Source: Sipunculus nudus
Lineage: Eukaryota > Annelida > Sipuncula > Golfingiida > Sipunculidae
Assembly (NCBI GenBank): GCA_026874595.1
Contig: CM049308.1
Location: 13,907,501-13,971,500, forward strand
Direction of reading: 5' to 3'
Length of the DNA stretch: 64,000 bases
The notes below the pieces were generated by a model, which worked only from the letters and a program-made list of their open reading frames with translations, was not told where the DNA came from and made no database searches. A program made the position numbers and the translations under genes. Each line of letters opens with the position of its first letter. Positions within the stretch are counted from its first letter, which is position 1. Positions 1 to 11,300 of the stretch are shown piece after piece.

Positions 1-12
1 AGGATGCATTGA

Positions 13-752
13 AAGGCGAATGGAGATATCCAGCTGAAACTTGGCAATTGGCTGAAGGAGCATTCAGGAAAAGGATTGGCAGAAGGTTTATTACATGTGA
101 CATATGCAATGAACACCTCCATCGACGAAACTGCTGAGAAATCACCTGAGCCACCTGTGACACCACACAACAAGGTACGGAAGATTGCCACTGACAATTA
201 CCTTAAATCTGCGAACAAACAGCAAATCAACTTCGGTTCCAAAGTAAAAAATATCGTCAAGTCATTCACCACATTAGACACAGTAGGAATACGTATCAAT
301 GAGGTTGATCGCACAAACACAGACCCCAGGTTTCAGCCCTGCAACGTTTATGAAGTGCAAACTGATGGGCCACATACACTTTACAAAGTCTATTCCACAG
401 GTGGGAAGCTTTAAATAGCTTCAGATCAGAAGAACCGATTGACATGCGCAATGTATGCTTTCTATCTCTTCAAAACCTAGACACCGAGGGAATGGAAGAA
501 GTCAATCATAATCCAAGCATCACGGAAGAACACAGGGTGGAAGGCAAGTGTAAACCAGGATCAACTGTGTGCACCCGCAAAGGAAGCTGCATCACCAACA
601 GATGTAAATGTAAAAAGGCAGGACTCTCATGTTCAACAAAATATCACCCATCATCTGTTGCCAGAACAAGCTGTAATGATATGAATATTTCAGACATTGT
701 AATTGATGTATGTGACAGTATTACTTGTATTGTACCTGACAGATATTCTTAG
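13..752 (+). pseudogene. KRBA2-like / integrase-derived transposon gene, C-terminal remnant
   Basis: Two adjacent reading frames together resemble the C-terminal part of the integrase-derived KRBA2-like/Ginger-type proteins. The first runs to 413 and includes a segment starting NGDIQLKLGNWLKEH, which suits the end of an integrase core, followed by a low-similarity linker. The second (about 414-752, another frame) ends in a cysteine cluster, CTRKGSCITNRCKCKKAG followed by LSC, typical of the zinc-binding tail of this family. A frameshift near position 408 separates the halves. Another shift or stop at 10-25 breaks the 5' end, and the window start truncates the rest. No introns are visible, and an AATAAA lies 37 bases after the stop. 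Family assignment rests on recalled resemblance. The breaks make function unlikely unless they are assembly errors. Confidence 0.6.
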
Positions 753-788
753 CACAATGTTTGTATGTTAAATAACTGTGAATTAAAG

Positions 789-794
789 AATAAA
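789..794 (+). terminator. Polyadenylation signal AATAAA after the KRBA2-like remnant
   Basis: Canonical AATAAA hexamer 37 bases downstream of the stop at 750-752. It fits the 3' end of the retained gene copy, but AATAAA also recurs by chance in the AT-rich tandem repeat that follows. Confidence 0.35.
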
Positions 795-956
795 GAATTT
801 ATTGATTATGCAAGCTTTCACATTGATAAATGACCAAGTTGTGATATAGTTCAGAAAACAGTGTTCCTGTATGCAGAAAAGTGCATTAAATAATCAAGAT
901 GTTCAGAAATGTTTTGTGTAAGTTCTTGTGCAAAGCAAACTGTACACTTAATGAAT

Positions 957-1165
957 TAAGTAGTATAGAAAGCAAAGTGTTCCTATGTATAATAAACTAT
1001 GAATGAAATAAGTAGTTTATAAACCAAAGTGTTCTTATGTATAATAAACTATGAATGAATTAAGTATTTTAGACACCACAGTGTTCTTATGTATAATAAA
1101 GTACAATTCAGTGAATAAAGACATTTAGAAAATGCAGTATATTGTTTATAATAAAGTATGATTAA
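957..1165 (+). repeat. Degenerate tandem repeat, about 52-56 bp unit, four copies
   Basis: Four successive units share a block like AAGTGTTCTTATGTATAATA followed by AACTATGAATGAA. Each begins with AAGTA or AAGAC and a short variable part. A weaker related unit may lie upstream near 860-940. Divergence grows toward the right end. Confidence 0.7.
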
Positions 1166-1254
1166 TGATTGTGAAAGTGTTTACTTTTTTCATTGATCGA
1201 TGCCACATCTGAAAGGTTTAGATAAAGGTAAGCTTAATCGGTGATCCTGGATTG

Positions 1255-1360
1255 ATCGCAGTTTCTACTGGTAGGATCTGTGATAGGAGTCTCTACCAGT
1301 AGAATCAGAGTTTCTACTGGTAGAGATTCCGATCGTGGTTTCTACAAGTAGAAACTCCGA
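1255..1360. repeat. Cluster of short palindromes built on TTTCTACTGGTAGA
   Basis: The motif TTTCTACTGGTAGA and its complement recur several times. A 15-base inverted repeat has arms at 1290-1304 and 1312-1326, and a perfect palindrome GTTTCTAC-AA-GTAGAAAC lies at 1338-1355. The cluster directly abuts an (AT)n tract. Confidence 0.6.
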
Positions 1361-1384
1361 TTCTTCCAGATCGAAGTCTCTACC

Positions 1385-1387
<3 letters not shown>

Positions 1388-1454
<67 letters not shown>
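1388..1454. repeat. (AT)n microsatellite
   Basis: Uninterrupted AT dinucleotide run of about 67 bases. Open frames reading Tyr-Ile repeats across it are artefacts. Confidence 0.95.
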
Positions 1455-1455
<1 letters not shown>

Positions 1456-1875
1456 GGAAGAATTTGGAAGGCAAATATAAGGAATAAAGTCGTTATGACA
1501 TGAGACAGTCTTGAAATGTCTCAATACGTTTTTAAGATAGCAGAAGTACGGACTTGATTTCTAAAAGGATTTATTACACTGTGACCAAGTTTCAGGTGTG
1601 GTAGGAGATATTATACATATTATACACAACAGTTGTTATCAAAATCGAAAAGTTGAAATTGATACAGATCAAACCACACAGAGTCAGACACCTTTAAGTC
1701 AGGTTCTATGGGATTTCATAACAGAACTTACTTGTCTCTATAGCATCTTTTTGACATTTTATGTTTAAAAAATTGACAAAGATTTATATTTAATAGACAT
1801 GGAAACCCGTACTGTTAACCCATGTTGAAGTGTCAGGCACTGTACAAGTCAAATGACTGTAAACAACTGCAAATG

Positions 1876-1876
<1 letters not shown>

Positions 1877-1943
<67 letters not shown>

Positions 1944-1970
1944 ATATGTATATATATATATATATATATG
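1877..1970. repeat. (AT)n microsatellite with a GT-interrupted right part
   Basis: About 60 bases of pure AT repeat, then TGTGTGTATATG and a further AT run. No coding content. Confidence 0.95.
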
Positions 1971-2787
1971 CATGTATATGCACGAGTCACCAGACAATCT
2001 TATTATACTGGATATATTTTGAGTATTGAAGGCAGTCATGTTAAACTGTATTGTTGTTATAGTGGTCAATAATATTCCAAGGATATAATTGATATAATTG
2101 AAATAATTGTAAAAATCATAAAAATCTGAGGCAATAACATACAGATATATAAATGAAATATAAGTAAAACATTACCACTGTGTCCTTGGCAACCATGTGA
2201 ATCAATGATTCCTAAAGCAGAGACACAAAGCACGGAAGCGTAGGGAACTTGTTTGTTAGATACAGACACATACCGTTTTTTTATACACTAACACACATAA
2301 AGTACATATAATAGGATTGACATATAGCCATACAAGTGAGTGGTAAATACAAACCGTATAAACAGACTACACAGTTGTGACCCGGCAAGCATATAAAAAT
2401 ACAACAAACATGCAGGGCGAGTCACTGGCATACCGAGTTCTATCGGAACGTCCTTGCTGATATTATAATTGTCATTTGAATCTATTTTATGTAACATGTG
2501 TAATGCTTATGTTGGACCAGAGCTAGTCTCTAGCTGAAAACTTACCATATTTAACAGCTCAGCTCAAAGCAGCTCACAGCATTTCCACAAACAGATAATT
2601 ATTTTATAAGGAGAACTTATGTATGCCCGTTATTCGTGTCACCAATTCCGTCACAGGTAATATACGCGTTTGAATCAGCTCTACAGTTTTCCCAGAAACA
2701 CACGGTTGAATGTTTGTTTGCAAAATATGCAATGTGAGGTTTTGCTAAATGTGTGTCATGATCTAATGCCACGTGCGGTCGATTATA
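1971..2787. other. No gene seen
   Basis: AT-rich intergenic sequence with short chance frames only. A small imperfect repeat ATAATTGATATAATTGAAA lies near 2085-2107. Nothing else stands out. Confidence 0.6.
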
Positions 2788-2863
2788 AGCGGGAACATCA
2801 GTCGCGTGTCCAGGAATATTCAGATTAGTCGGACAGGACCAGTGGAGCTTTTCTACACCTTTA

Positions 2864-2914
<51 letters not shown>

Positions 2915-2997
2915 TATCTAAATGTATAGAAAAGCCTCACTGGTGCTGAACCTCCCCCAATCTGCATATTCCTAGATATGCCACTGATGTTCCCGCT
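2788..2997. repeat. 15-bp perfect inverted repeat around a (CA)n tract
   Basis: AGCGGGAACATCAGT at 2788-2802 is matched by its exact complement at 2983-2997. Between them are non-coding sequence and a (CA)n microsatellite (about 2865-2907). It could mark the ends of a small MITE, but no target duplication was identified. Confidence 0.5.
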
Positions 2998-4036
2998 CAG
3001 AAGATGCGGACGAGGGGAAGGAAAATATGGCGTTTATGCTATCTTTCCTGGCCATTTAATTGTAAGTCTGCTTGAACATCGTGAAATGCCTTATAAAAAA
3101 ACGACTGCATGTGGTTCAAATTAGGGTTATCCAATCAAATTTATCCACAGTATTTGAAAATAAACTACAACTGGCGAACTCGTGCCTCAGGTGTTAAGGT
3201 ATTAGCACGTGGAGAGAACACTGGTGACACATTATTATTTTAATCTTAATGCTGGGTGTCTATATAGCGTCAGTTTATAACTTAATCGACATATTTGTTG
3301 TAAAGAACTACTAATTCAGCGACCTCCTTAAATACAGATTATCAAAGGTTTGAACGATCTGTCGATGCCAAAGTTGCATTTATTATGACAAGTTTCTCAC
3401 CTAAGTGTCCTTATTGTGTTGCGCGAGAATAGGTTTAATTATAAATTCGGTTTCCCTGAATAGAAAGAAATATGCATGTCTTTTACTTGCTATAGCTAGT
3501 AGGCTCTATTCGTAAATATCATTATTAAGCATACATGAATTTTACTGTATGGAACATTTTCATGGTAGATTATGAACATTACGGAATATTCATTACTGAT
3601 AAACAAGTATTATGTATAAATTCCAGGATCATTATATTTCTAAAAGCTTTGGTTTTTTAAGTGAAATTATATCCCTAATAGTATAATAGTTATAAGCTTG
3701 AACTGTTCTTTCCCAAATGCCCCTCAGTAAAAATAGAAATAAATAAAACAAGAAATATATAATATATATATAAGACTAAAGTTTGAATGCAATTTGAACT
3801 ATGTGTAATTATCTGCTGTGTGTATTTATTTACAAACTGTGTTGCAGGCAGAAAATTTATCTCAATAAGCATAACCGGAAATCAACATTATTTTTTTATT
3901 CTTTGTATGCTCAAGTTTTGTAACTGGCATGACATCACCAGATGTTTAAAGATTTGTACCTAGCTCGTATGGTTGCTCTTTTGCCTCGGATGTTTTGGGC
4001 ATGTTTGTCAATTTACTTTAAGAGAATTGTCTCTGT

Positions 4037-4079
<43 letters not shown>

Positions 4080-4336
4080 TGAATGAGGTTGCTTTTGTAA
4101 TGCATAAACAGGTATGTCTCCCCTTCTTATGGGCTCCCATCCACAAATTTTAGGCAAAAGCCTACAAAAAAATTATTATTATTACATTAAATTTAATCAG
4201 AGTTAGGCATACAATGTTTGATATTCGCAAATATACGTACTTATATAATAATATAATTATTGTAAAGCAGCAAAATAAGATGATCCCCCTAACAGTTCAG
4301 CCAGGGCATTGTTCTTTCCCACTTTATCTTGTAAAT
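2998..4336. other. No gene seen; (AAT)n microsatellite at 4038-4079
   Basis: AT-rich sequence without coding exons or recognisable transposons. It contains one trinucleotide (AAT)n run of about 42 bases and a short ATTATTATTA tract near 4172. Confidence 0.6.
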
Positions 4337-4672
4337 GATCCGGAATTTTTGTAGCACCGATCTCGTCTTTCAATTTTGTTCATCCAAACCTCCAATTTTA
4401 CATCTGTGGGCATTTCATTGTTAATATCCTTGTTAAACATGAGTATAACTTTCTCTATAGGTTTCTCAAACTATTTAATCTATCATTTCCCTTACCAGAG
4501 TGGTTTTACCCAAAGGAACAAAGAAAATGTGGTTTGCCGGGTGGTTTAGTCTGACATCCCTGGAATCACCCTGATCTAAAGAGCATAATTTATTCCTAGC
4601 ATCCCCTCTCAATCGATCACCTATTACACTTAGGTCTAAATGTCGCTCTTGCTCCATCATCTTTATCCTCAC
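4337..4672 (-). pseudogene. Decayed ORF with a P-loop-like GKTT segment
   Basis: Read on the minus strand, 4672-4475 is open for 65 codons and includes HPANHIFFVPLGKTTLVREM, which looks like the Walker A region of a P-loop ATPase with the glycine-rich part damaged. After a stop and a frame change, coding-like sequence continues (FEKPIEKVILMFNKD) to about 4340. This resembles ATPase-like genes found in virus-like mobile elements of invertebrates, but I cannot name a family. The lost P-loop residues and frame breaks mark it as non-functional. Confidence 0.35.
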
Positions 4673-4722
4673 AGTTGAATAGGTTAAGTATAAAACTTGA
4701 GTACAGGTGAGACACGAATTTT

Positions 4723-4773
4723 ATTATAAAAGAATACGTATTATAAAAGAATACGTATTATAAAAGGATACGT
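4723..4773. repeat. Short tandem repeat, 17-18 bp unit, three copies
   Basis: TATTATAAAAGAATACG is repeated with one A-to-G variant in the last copy. Confidence 0.8.
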
Positions 4774-4891
4774 CAATCAGAATAAAAAGGGGATAGATTA
4801 TATGCGTGCATGAAACATAACGGCGTATACAGTTCAAGTGTGCAATCAAAATTACATTTTACAAATGAACTGTACACGTGGTGGAGTGAAA

Positions 4892-5825
4892 TTACAGTAA
4901 CATATGTACATTTTTCAACAATTGCCACATCCAGTCATCTCCTTCTTTTGTAAGATCACCCCGACTTCTCTCTTCCTCACCATCCCCGTTATAACCCATC
5001 TCCCGCCTTACATCACCGGTTTTCTCAACCTCTACAGACTACCAAACGCCAGAATCTGAGCAACGGAGAGTGCCTCTTATTACAGACACAAAGAAATGAC
5101 ACATCTCACTAAAATGCCCCAACAACTCACCGGGAGCAGGCGCTATCACTTCCAATGCCATGAAGAAAGTTCCCTCCACCGCTCTCTTTGATATACTTAA
5201 TTGGATCAAAGGATTCCGTTTCGCATTAGGGATTTAAATAGAATCCCTGAAATACAAAGGTAAACATTTGAAATATTTCACATATTTTTTGTGTACAGCA
5301 TCCCCACAAGTGACGCACTTTCAAGTCAGTCAGATCATCTAACATTTCCTCTCTCACTTATGTACGCATCAGCTTTTTCTTAGCTTAGTCCCTACCCCTT
5401 TCACTGTTCAATTCACAATTATGCATACGGATTCAGAGAATTTGTTTCGAAGCCTAACACAGACTTCAATTTAGAAGCGCATGTCTGATACATCAGATTG
5501 TCATTTAACTCTCCTGCTCATTACGATTCTGCTACAAGCGTTTCTCATTCAACTATTCATCGAAACAATCCATTCTCCTTTTCAAAACATCAAATACACG
5601 CTGCGATCGCTCACTGTTTTTCAGTCTTAAAGCATTCATTTGCCCCACCAACCTTTCCACCAGCCTCTCAGGGTCACATCCACACACATACACAACCTCG
5701 TCAAACCCGATGGAGGTCAAAGAAAAACTGATCGGGCTGTGTACGGATTGTGTACATGTGTACATCAAATACAATGACATCTTTGAAATATTTAAATTTT
5801 CATCCACCCAAATTCCACAATTCAA
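4892..5825 (-). pseudogene. Cluster of minus-strand coding-like remnants, unrecognised
   Basis: Several minus-strand stretches read like real protein but are cut by stops and frame changes. 5825-5553 is a 90-codon ORF with GFDEVVYVCGCDPERLVERL. About 5355-5231 holds EMLDDLTDLKVRHLWG. About 5205-5095 holds EGTFFMALEVIAPAPGEL. About 5045-4892 holds DLTKEGDDWMWQLLKN and ends at a stop at 4892-4894. A SINE fragment lies inside at 5018-5092. The same strand continues into the P-loop-like remnant at 4337-4672, so the whole may be one decayed multi-gene mobile element. I do not recognise the proteins, and some stretches could be chance. Confidence 0.3.
5018..5095 (+). repeat. SINE fragment (3' part only)
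   Basis: Matches the right part of the tRNA-derived SINE copies at 48950-49200 (minus) and 56165-56405 (plus). Shared landmarks are GGTTTTCTC, ACTACCAAACGCC and CGGAGAGTGC. The tRNA-like head and central domain are absent. Confidence 0.6.
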
Positions 5826-7537
5826 ACATTTGTTTCATATATCACATAACCCCCCCCCCCCCCCAACATATTTATGTTTGGCTTTGATGTTACAGTAACA
5901 GTGTGCTTCGTGAAGTTTAAAATTATTTGTTTGAATGGGCGTTCACAAAGAAGTATTTGATAAATTTAGTGATCTAGGAAAGAAGTCCCGGGGGGGGGGG
6001 GGAGGATCTAAACATTTCTCAGATGAGTACAAGTCCAGTTGTAAGGACCTAACGTACATCCTTTGATGACATGGCTTAATGCGGGGTTTTTGAATGAACC
6101 ATCTTTTAAATTTAAATTTGTCTTGAAAAGATATATTTTTACATGAGAAACTTTCTCCAGTTCACACAATTCAGACAAACACGGGCATTCTGTTTCTATT
6201 CAGCATTTGCCTCATCTGGCTGAAAGCATATCATCTGCACATTCCTTATACTTTACCTACCGCAGGAGCAACCACTTACCTAATCGGTTGTGCATGCTGT
6301 TGACATGTGTTTAGGATGAAAACCAATGTTCTTAAAAAGCATAGAGTATATATATCTAATAAAAGTTCCATTCACCTTGTGATTTAAAATAATAGATTTA
6401 CATGATAATATATTTTCTTGGAGTTCATCACCCTTCAATTGCCCCAAGCGACGTGATACCGAATATTAGAGGGGAACTATAGGACTTCCCAGTTTGCGCT
6501 TACCTTTGTTTTAACATTCCAACCAGGCAAATTATGAGTTCATATACTATCGTGCAGAGCATCCCTCGTCATTCACAAAAATCAGATATTGATAAAGTTG
6601 TACAGTCAATGTTCAGAACAGAAATGTTGAAGGTTTTCAGAGCTGAAAAATAAATATCCTTTCCAGTGAATGTTCCAAATATTTTCTTCAGATTTAATAC
6701 GCTAGGCTTCTGAAACAACACCAATATAAATTTGGGTTCACTTGTATAAACTTTTTTTCAAACTGTAAAAATACTAATAAAAGCTACCATAACTCCGTAT
6801 AAAGCCTTTAATATTAAAAAATTATTATTAATACATATAAAATTGGTTGGGACCATGAATAAACCACATGGGACGTTATAAAAAAAGTATTTTAAAGTCC
6901 AGGTAATTATGCCTTATAATGAAAGCTATATATAGGCTTTTAATTTTCACACGGTGGTCCTTTGAAACAATGGCTAAAACAGGACCATTTTGGGCCTAAG
7001 AAACCCCGTTTTACCGTACTGTTTTTGGCTGGAAACCAGAGATTCATAACATGATCAGTATTATCAAATAACATACAATAAAATTATACTTTCAAACCGA
7101 GGCCGGTTGTATCGGACAAAATTTTCCCCATCTCAGAATCGCCCATAGGCCGAATTGACAGAGGCCGAAATGGACTGTCTCTCTGCTGAACCGAATTCAA
7201 AACAGAATTAAGGACGGGACCAGTCTATTTGAGGTAGTTGTTGTTAAACAAGATTTTCTGATATATTTGTCTCTGTTTTTTAAACGCCTCGCAGTCAATG
7301 TAAAATGAAACATTCAAGCTTAATACTGTAAGATGTCTTTTAACTTTAAGCGTATGTTATTGAATCGTGAGAATTTGTCGAAACCTTCAGACTGAGCTAT
7401 TCTTGGATTGCCCACTCTGAAGATTGTACAGCCCAGTCCTCTGTTAGTGTGGTTTAGATATCTTCAGATTTTCCACTGAACTGGTAGGCTGCAAAATCGG
7501 CTATGAAGGAGAAGTTTTGTATTCTATCGCATGGTGA
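5826..7537. other. No gene seen; intergenic and THUMPD2 upstream region
   Basis: AT-rich non-coding sequence with a poly-C tract near 5851-5864 and a poly-G tract near 5990-6002. The last few hundred bases should hold the THUMPD2 promoter and 5' UTR. I see no TATA box at a convincing distance and no other defined promoter element. Confidence 0.5.
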
Positions 7538-7627
7538 ATGGTGGACATGTTTTTCTTTTGTACGGGTGGCCGTGGCACGGAGCCTTTCGTTGAAGAGGAG
7601 TTGGTCCACAGAGTGCAGGCAACCAAG
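7538..7627 (+). CDS. THUMPD2: THUMPD2 exon 1 (coding part)
   Basis: Thirty codons starting at ATG 7538 and ending in VHRVQATK, phase 0, donor AAG|GTGTGA. The FFFCTGGRGTEPFV segment matches the conserved N-terminal motif of the family. A second ATG, three codons in, is a possible alternative start. Confidence 0.9.
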
Positions 7628-8093
7628 GTGTGAAAAGAAACCCAACACTGTACAACAGTCGATTGCCCGTTAGTCTCTTGCATAGACACAAGGTGGCGCT
7701 GTATCCCTCCCCCCCTTTTCACAACCATCACCCCAACCGTCTCCTGTCAGCCGGATATAGCCTTCTCTCAAAACAAATTATTTGTTACTCAGATATTTTA
7801 TCCGAGAACTAGTATGTATACTTCCACCGTAAACTGCATATATAGCTCTTAGTTGAATAGCGATCTAGCTCATGAAAAAGAGTTGATATATTTGGGGCTG
7901 ATGGAATTGGAAAATACTACAGTTGCCTTTCATTCTAAAATGTGCACACACGTGGCATATTTAAATTTTTTAGGGTGGGGGGCTGCACATGAAAGAAATG
8001 CAATTGTATACATGTGGGACACCCCCTCCAAATAAACCCACAAATTGTTGTTACCCTTATTCTATTTCTCACGCCGCATGTATTTTTTCCAAT

Positions 8094-8154
<61 letters not shown>

Positions 8155-8279
8155 TCTACCTTTCATCTTAGACTGCATGAATCTTGTAAGATGAACTGGC
8201 CTTGATCACAACCACATGAAAGAAATCATAGCTTTAGTTAATTAATGAATATATATATATTTATATATATATATGTATA

Positions 8280-8331
<52 letters not shown>

Positions 8332-11300
8332 GTCTTGTGATGAAGCAGGAACAGCTGACAGGAAAGCTGGATGCCGCTATTACCATTTTGATCATGTTTT
8401 TGATAGGCATAATTAGAGCCTTCAATAAATCTGAAACCTGTTCCTTTTTTTTTTTTTGCTGAATGGTTTTTAACCTACTAGTATTAGGTTAAAATTACAA
8501 TGTATAAACAGGGTTGAAAGCACTTAAAACAGGTTCCAGATTTTTAACTTGAGGATGGTACTGGATAAGCATTATCTATACTTGTTGCCGTGGAAACACT
8601 TGAAATATATAAATTCAAATTTACTGATTCTTTATATCAGATTTAAAGTTTGCCAGTAAGTTTGCAGTAATATTCAGTTATACACAATTAGTTGAGTCCA
8701 AATTACTCTATACAATTATTTACTAGACAAGTACTGGGATACTCCTTTGTGCCCTAGTAGAAACTATGATCATGTTTAAATAGAGTGAGACTAGGGTAAG
8801 TCATTAGACCACTTGTGGAACTTGCCAAAAGTGGTTTTAATTGTATCCACCAAAACAGAGTTTTGCAGATACTATGTTTTCAGTTGCATGTAGGTGTCCG
8901 GAGAACTCCTCTGTAACCGCTGGGCAAAATTTTACTAAACCAGGGATTATGTTCCGGTCACATGTTAACTGCTGTGCCCTGATTTTGTTTTGACCTCTGA
9001 CCTTTCCTCTCTGCCTAGCATCCATTTGTGCGTCTGTTTCCATACATAAACCCACATATCTCCTGAACCATTTGACCGATCAGGAAAAATTGTGGTACAA
9101 ATGTAGCCCTTGGATAGCTTTATAACATACAAAAAAATGGTGGCACACATGGAACCATGTTTGCACAATGTTCATCTGCCTTGGGTTAAATCACTCGTAT
9201 CTCGGCAGTGATGTGACATAGCTGCGTAAAATTTTGCAGTTTTATACATCCTGGAAAGCTTTCTTGATTTTATGACAGGTGGTGCCACCTACATTCTAGT
9301 TTATGCTGCAGACATCCAAGCTCATATCTCCAGAAAAGTTTGACCTATTGGGCCAAAATTTTGCATGTGTATAGACCTCGCATAGCTCTTTATCATACAC
9401 AAAACTGGTGGCGCCACCTGCAACCATTTTTGCTCACCATCTGTCTGTTTGTCTGCTGTGGGATAATATCACTCATATCTCGGCAGTGATTTGACATAGC
9501 TGCCTAAAATTTTGCAGTTTTATATATCCTGGAAAGCTTTCTTGATTTTATGACAGGTGGTGCCACCTACATTCTAGTTTACGCTGCAGACATCCCAGCT
9601 CATATCTCCAGAACAGCTGACCTATTGGGCCAAAATTTTGCAGATCTCACATAGCTCTTTATCATACACAAAACTGGAGGGGCCACCTGCAACCATTTTT
9701 GCACCGTGTCCATCTGTTTGTCTGCCATAGGCTAAAATCACTCATATCTCTGCATTTGTTTGACTTATCCACCTAAAATTTTGCATGTGTATACATCCTG
9801 GACAGCTTTCTAAATTTTATGACAGGTGGCGCCACCTACATTCTAGTTTACGCTGCAGACATCCAAGCTAGTATCTCAGGAACAGTTTGACTTATTGGGC
9901 CAAAATTTTGCATGTGTATAGATCTCACATAGCTCTTTATCATACACAAAACTGGAGGGGCCACCTGCAACCATTTTTGCACAGCGTCTGTCTGTTTGTC
10001 TGTCAGGGGCTAAAATCACTCATATCTCTGTAGTGGTTTGACTTATCTGCCTAAAAAATTTGCGTGTTTATACATCTTGGATAGCTTTCTAGATTTTTTT
10101 GGCAGGTGGCGCCACCTGCATTTATGCAAACACTGCAGAAATGCAGGCTTATATCTCAGGAGTGGTTGGACATATCCCCCTGAAATTTTGCATGTGTATA
10201 GATCTCACATAGCTTGTAATCATACACAAAATTGGTGGCGCCACCTGCCACATTTTTGCAGAAGTCCTTTTGTTTGACTGCTGTGGGATAAAATCACTCA
10301 TATACATGTAGTGGTTTGACCTTTTGCCTAAAATTTTGCATATGTAAATAACTTGGACAGCTTTCTGGATTTGTTGTAGGTGGCGCAACCTACATACACA
10401 TTTTGGCTGCAGACATCCATGCTAAAATGCAACACACCTCACTCTATTTCCCCTTGCCACTCAATCCATGCCTCTCTTCACCCGTTCCACTCTGATTTAG
10501 GCAGATACACATAGTTGCTTGTTGACAACCAGTATTCTAGTTCACATTTGGTCTTATTAAACAGGACAGTTATAACCATTGAAAATACTTTAGGTTGACT
10601 CAAGGGTGGTATGTATTGAAAGGACACTTATTAGACAGATGATCTTTCAGACAGGTTCAGCTGTAAATCAGAGGAACACTGGCTAGCACATCAGTTCTTC
10701 TGTTTTCAGGTTGAGGTTACAGATGGTAAGGTTTACTTCAGGACGACTGCTACACCAGCCCAGCTCCTGCAGCTGAGAACTGTAGAGCGGCTGTTTATAG
10801 GACTGTGCAAGGAGAGGACATGCTGGTGGTGGTTCAAACCAGGTGAGGGTGTAAGGTATCATGGTTGACTACCACCCCTCTTAGCTAGAAGTGGACTGAC
10901 CTTATAATAAGCTGCCTCTATATGGTAAAGTAGGCTTTCTGAGGGCAGTGTGCAAAAAATTGTTACTTATTGCACACTGGTGCCTGAAAGATCCGGATGT
11001 TGGCCGAGCAGCACACGTCTTGGCTGCACTTGTTTTAAATTATTTTGATGTGCTAAGGGGCTTACCATTAATCGATATATGGTGAAATTACTGTAGATAT
11101 TGTTATAGCTCCCAGATTATCATGTTTAACTAATAGACTCGCAGCATATTTTTGGCTTAGTAATTACAGCCATTCCAAATTCAGGCAGACCTTTTGGCCA
11201 TTAGGTGATTTTAAACATAAATTGCTGTGTTGTTTTATTTTATCCATAGCAAAATCCAACAGGGTATTAGACCTTCCAGGTTGCACAAGATTTTGCATCT

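Noticed and set aside
1265-2069. Several overlapping frames rich in Tyr-Ile repeats
   Set aside because: They are translations of (AT)n microsatellites and occur on both strands at every such tract, also near 8100, 27050 and 48480.
5498-5731. 77-codon plus-strand frame
   Set aside because: Opposite to the more protein-like minus-strand frame at 5553-5825 and without recognisable features.
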